The notes beneath the pieces were generated by a model, which saw only the letters and a program-made list of their open reading frames with translations, searched no databases and was not told the origin of the DNA. From Alcaligenaceae bacterium (GTDB lineage Bacteria > Pseudomonadota > Gammaproteobacteria > Burkholderiales > Burkholderiaceae_B), in NCBI GenBank assembly GCA_013416455.1, contig JACCES010000002.1, forward strand, positions 186,001 to 250,000: a DNA stretch of 64,000 nt, in the 5' to 3' direction. Position 1 is the stretch's first letter. Each line of letters begins with the position of its first letter. A program made the position numbers and the translations under genes. Below are positions 63,394 through 64,000 of the stretch, one piece after another.

Positions 63394-64000
63394 TCAGCCG
63401 CCCGCGGATTCGGCCAGGGCCGTGGGCGGCGTATCGAGCTGGATGTGCAGCCACAGTGCGCGGCGGGCGTCGGCCCCGACCACGGTGATGTTCAGGCCGG
63501 CGTGGCTGAGGCTTTCGCCGCGGCGCGGGATGTGGCCCAATTCAGCGGCGAGCCAGCCGCCCACGGTATCGTAGTCGTCGTCCGGAAGGCTGGTGCCGAA
63601 GGTCTTGTTGAAGACGTCGATTTCCGTGATGCCCATGGCGCGCCAGCTGTTGCTGCCGGTCTGGAAGATGGTCTTTTCGGCGTCTTCATCATATTCGTCC
63701 TCGATTTCGCCGACGATCTGTTCGAGCACGTCTTCCATGGTCACCAGGCCGGCGGTGCCGCCATGTTCGTCGATGACGATGGCCAGGTGGTTGCGGCTGC
63801 TGCGGAAGTCGCGCAGCAGCACGTTCAGGCGCTTGGTTTCGGGAATGAAGACGGCGGGCCGCACCAGGGGTCGGAGATCGAGCTGAGGATTGCTGATGGA
63901 CAGGAGAAGGTCTTTGGCCAGCAGGATGCCGACGATGTTGTCGCGGTCGCCTTCGTAGACGGGAAAGCGGGAATGCCCGGTTTCGATGATTTCCGGAAGC
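63394..64000 (-). CDS. corC: CorC/HlyC-family CBS-domain transporter-associated protein (5' truncated by window edge)
   Basis: The frame is open to base 64000, so the N-terminus is outside. The visible 201 residues hold most of a CBS pair (TGHSRFPVYEGDRDNIVGIL, LAKDLLLSISN, RPAVFIPETKRLNVLLRDF, HLAIVIDEHGGTAGLVTMEDVLEQIVGEIEDEYDED) and the CorC_HlyC domain (VGGWLAAELGHIPRRGESL). It is linked to magnesium and cobalt efflux. Position before lnt supports the ybeX/corC identity. Confidence 0.92.
   Translation of the reverse strand, partial: LPEIIETGHSRFPVYEGDRDNIVGILLAKDLLLSISNPQLDLRPLVRPAVFIPETKRLNVLLRDFRSSRNHLAIVIDEHGGTAGLVTMEDVLEQIVGEIEDEYDEDAEKTIFQTGSNSWRAMGITEIDVFNKTFGTSLPDDDYDTVGGWLAAELGHIPRRGESLSHAGLNITVVGADARRALWLHIQLDTPPTALAESAGG

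Overview
The window is GC-rich chromosomal DNA of a betaproteobacterium, most likely family Alcaligenaceae (Bordetella / Achromobacter / Pigmentiphaga relatives). The order TPR protein - lolB - ispE - tRNA-Gln - prs - rplY - pth - ychF, the many Bug (TctC-type) periplasmic binding proteins and CaiB/BaiF CoA-transferases, and a Lgm-like lipid A glycosylation set all point there. I cannot name a species from sequence alone.

Layout. 1-8.9 kb: housekeeping core (outer-membrane lipoprotein insertion, isoprenoid kinase, tRNA-Gln, PRPP synthase, L25, peptidyl-tRNA hydrolase, a CPBP membrane protease, an amidase, YchF). 8.9-11.8 kb: a decayed island holding an integrase N-terminus joined in frame to a broken type I restriction HsdS end, an unrecognised gene with a HEPN-like R-x4-H motif, a truncated DUF1016 (YhcG-like) nuclease gene and an orphan small gene. 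12.1-14.1 kb: a guanidinium exporter behind a guanidine-II riboswitch, and a textbook ECF41 sigma factor next to its AhpD-like target and promoter. 14.2-16.8 kb: three overlapping genes, AAA ATPase - PIN nuclease - RNA ligase, which is the strongest candidate here for a poorly described RNA cut-and-seal or defence module. 17-20.7 kb: serA, then a nitric-oxide set (NsrR, NnrS, truncated haemoglobin) with an NsrR box. 20.8-24.7 kb: a lipid A sugar-transfer set (GT2, ArnT-like, ChbG-like deacetylase) interrupted by a palindromic repeat. 24.7-29.5 kb: stress and transport genes.

29.7-58 kb is a large acyl-CoA catabolism region: HutC-type GntR with two CoA-transferases; a seven-gene minus-strand run (DUF35, thiolase, enoyl-CoA hydratase, dienoyl-CoA-reductase-like SDR, CoA-transferase, two tandem Bug proteins); a divergent four-gene plus-strand operon (CoA-transferase, acyl-CoA dehydrogenase, SDR, MaoC hydratase) ending at an IclR regulator; a six-gene minus-strand operon (phosphotransferase, acyl-CoA dehydrogenase, SDR, CoA-transferase, acyl-CoA synthetase, FCD-type GntR) whose promoter carries three GntR-like operators; a divergent thiolase; and a Bug - dehydrogenase - carboxymuconolactone-decarboxylase-like - Bug cassette. 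Together these look like uptake of organic acids by Bug-dependent transporters, CoA activation or transfer, and beta-oxidation-like breakdown. The substrates cannot be read from sequence.

58.3-64 kb: a tRNA-Ala/Glu/Asp operon, a PilJ-like sensor c-di-GMP protein split by one in-frame amber codon, then lnt and corC on the minus strand. Two related palindromic repeats (21.9 and 45.3 kb) and a third, different one (16.9 kb) look like non-autonomous intergenic elements.
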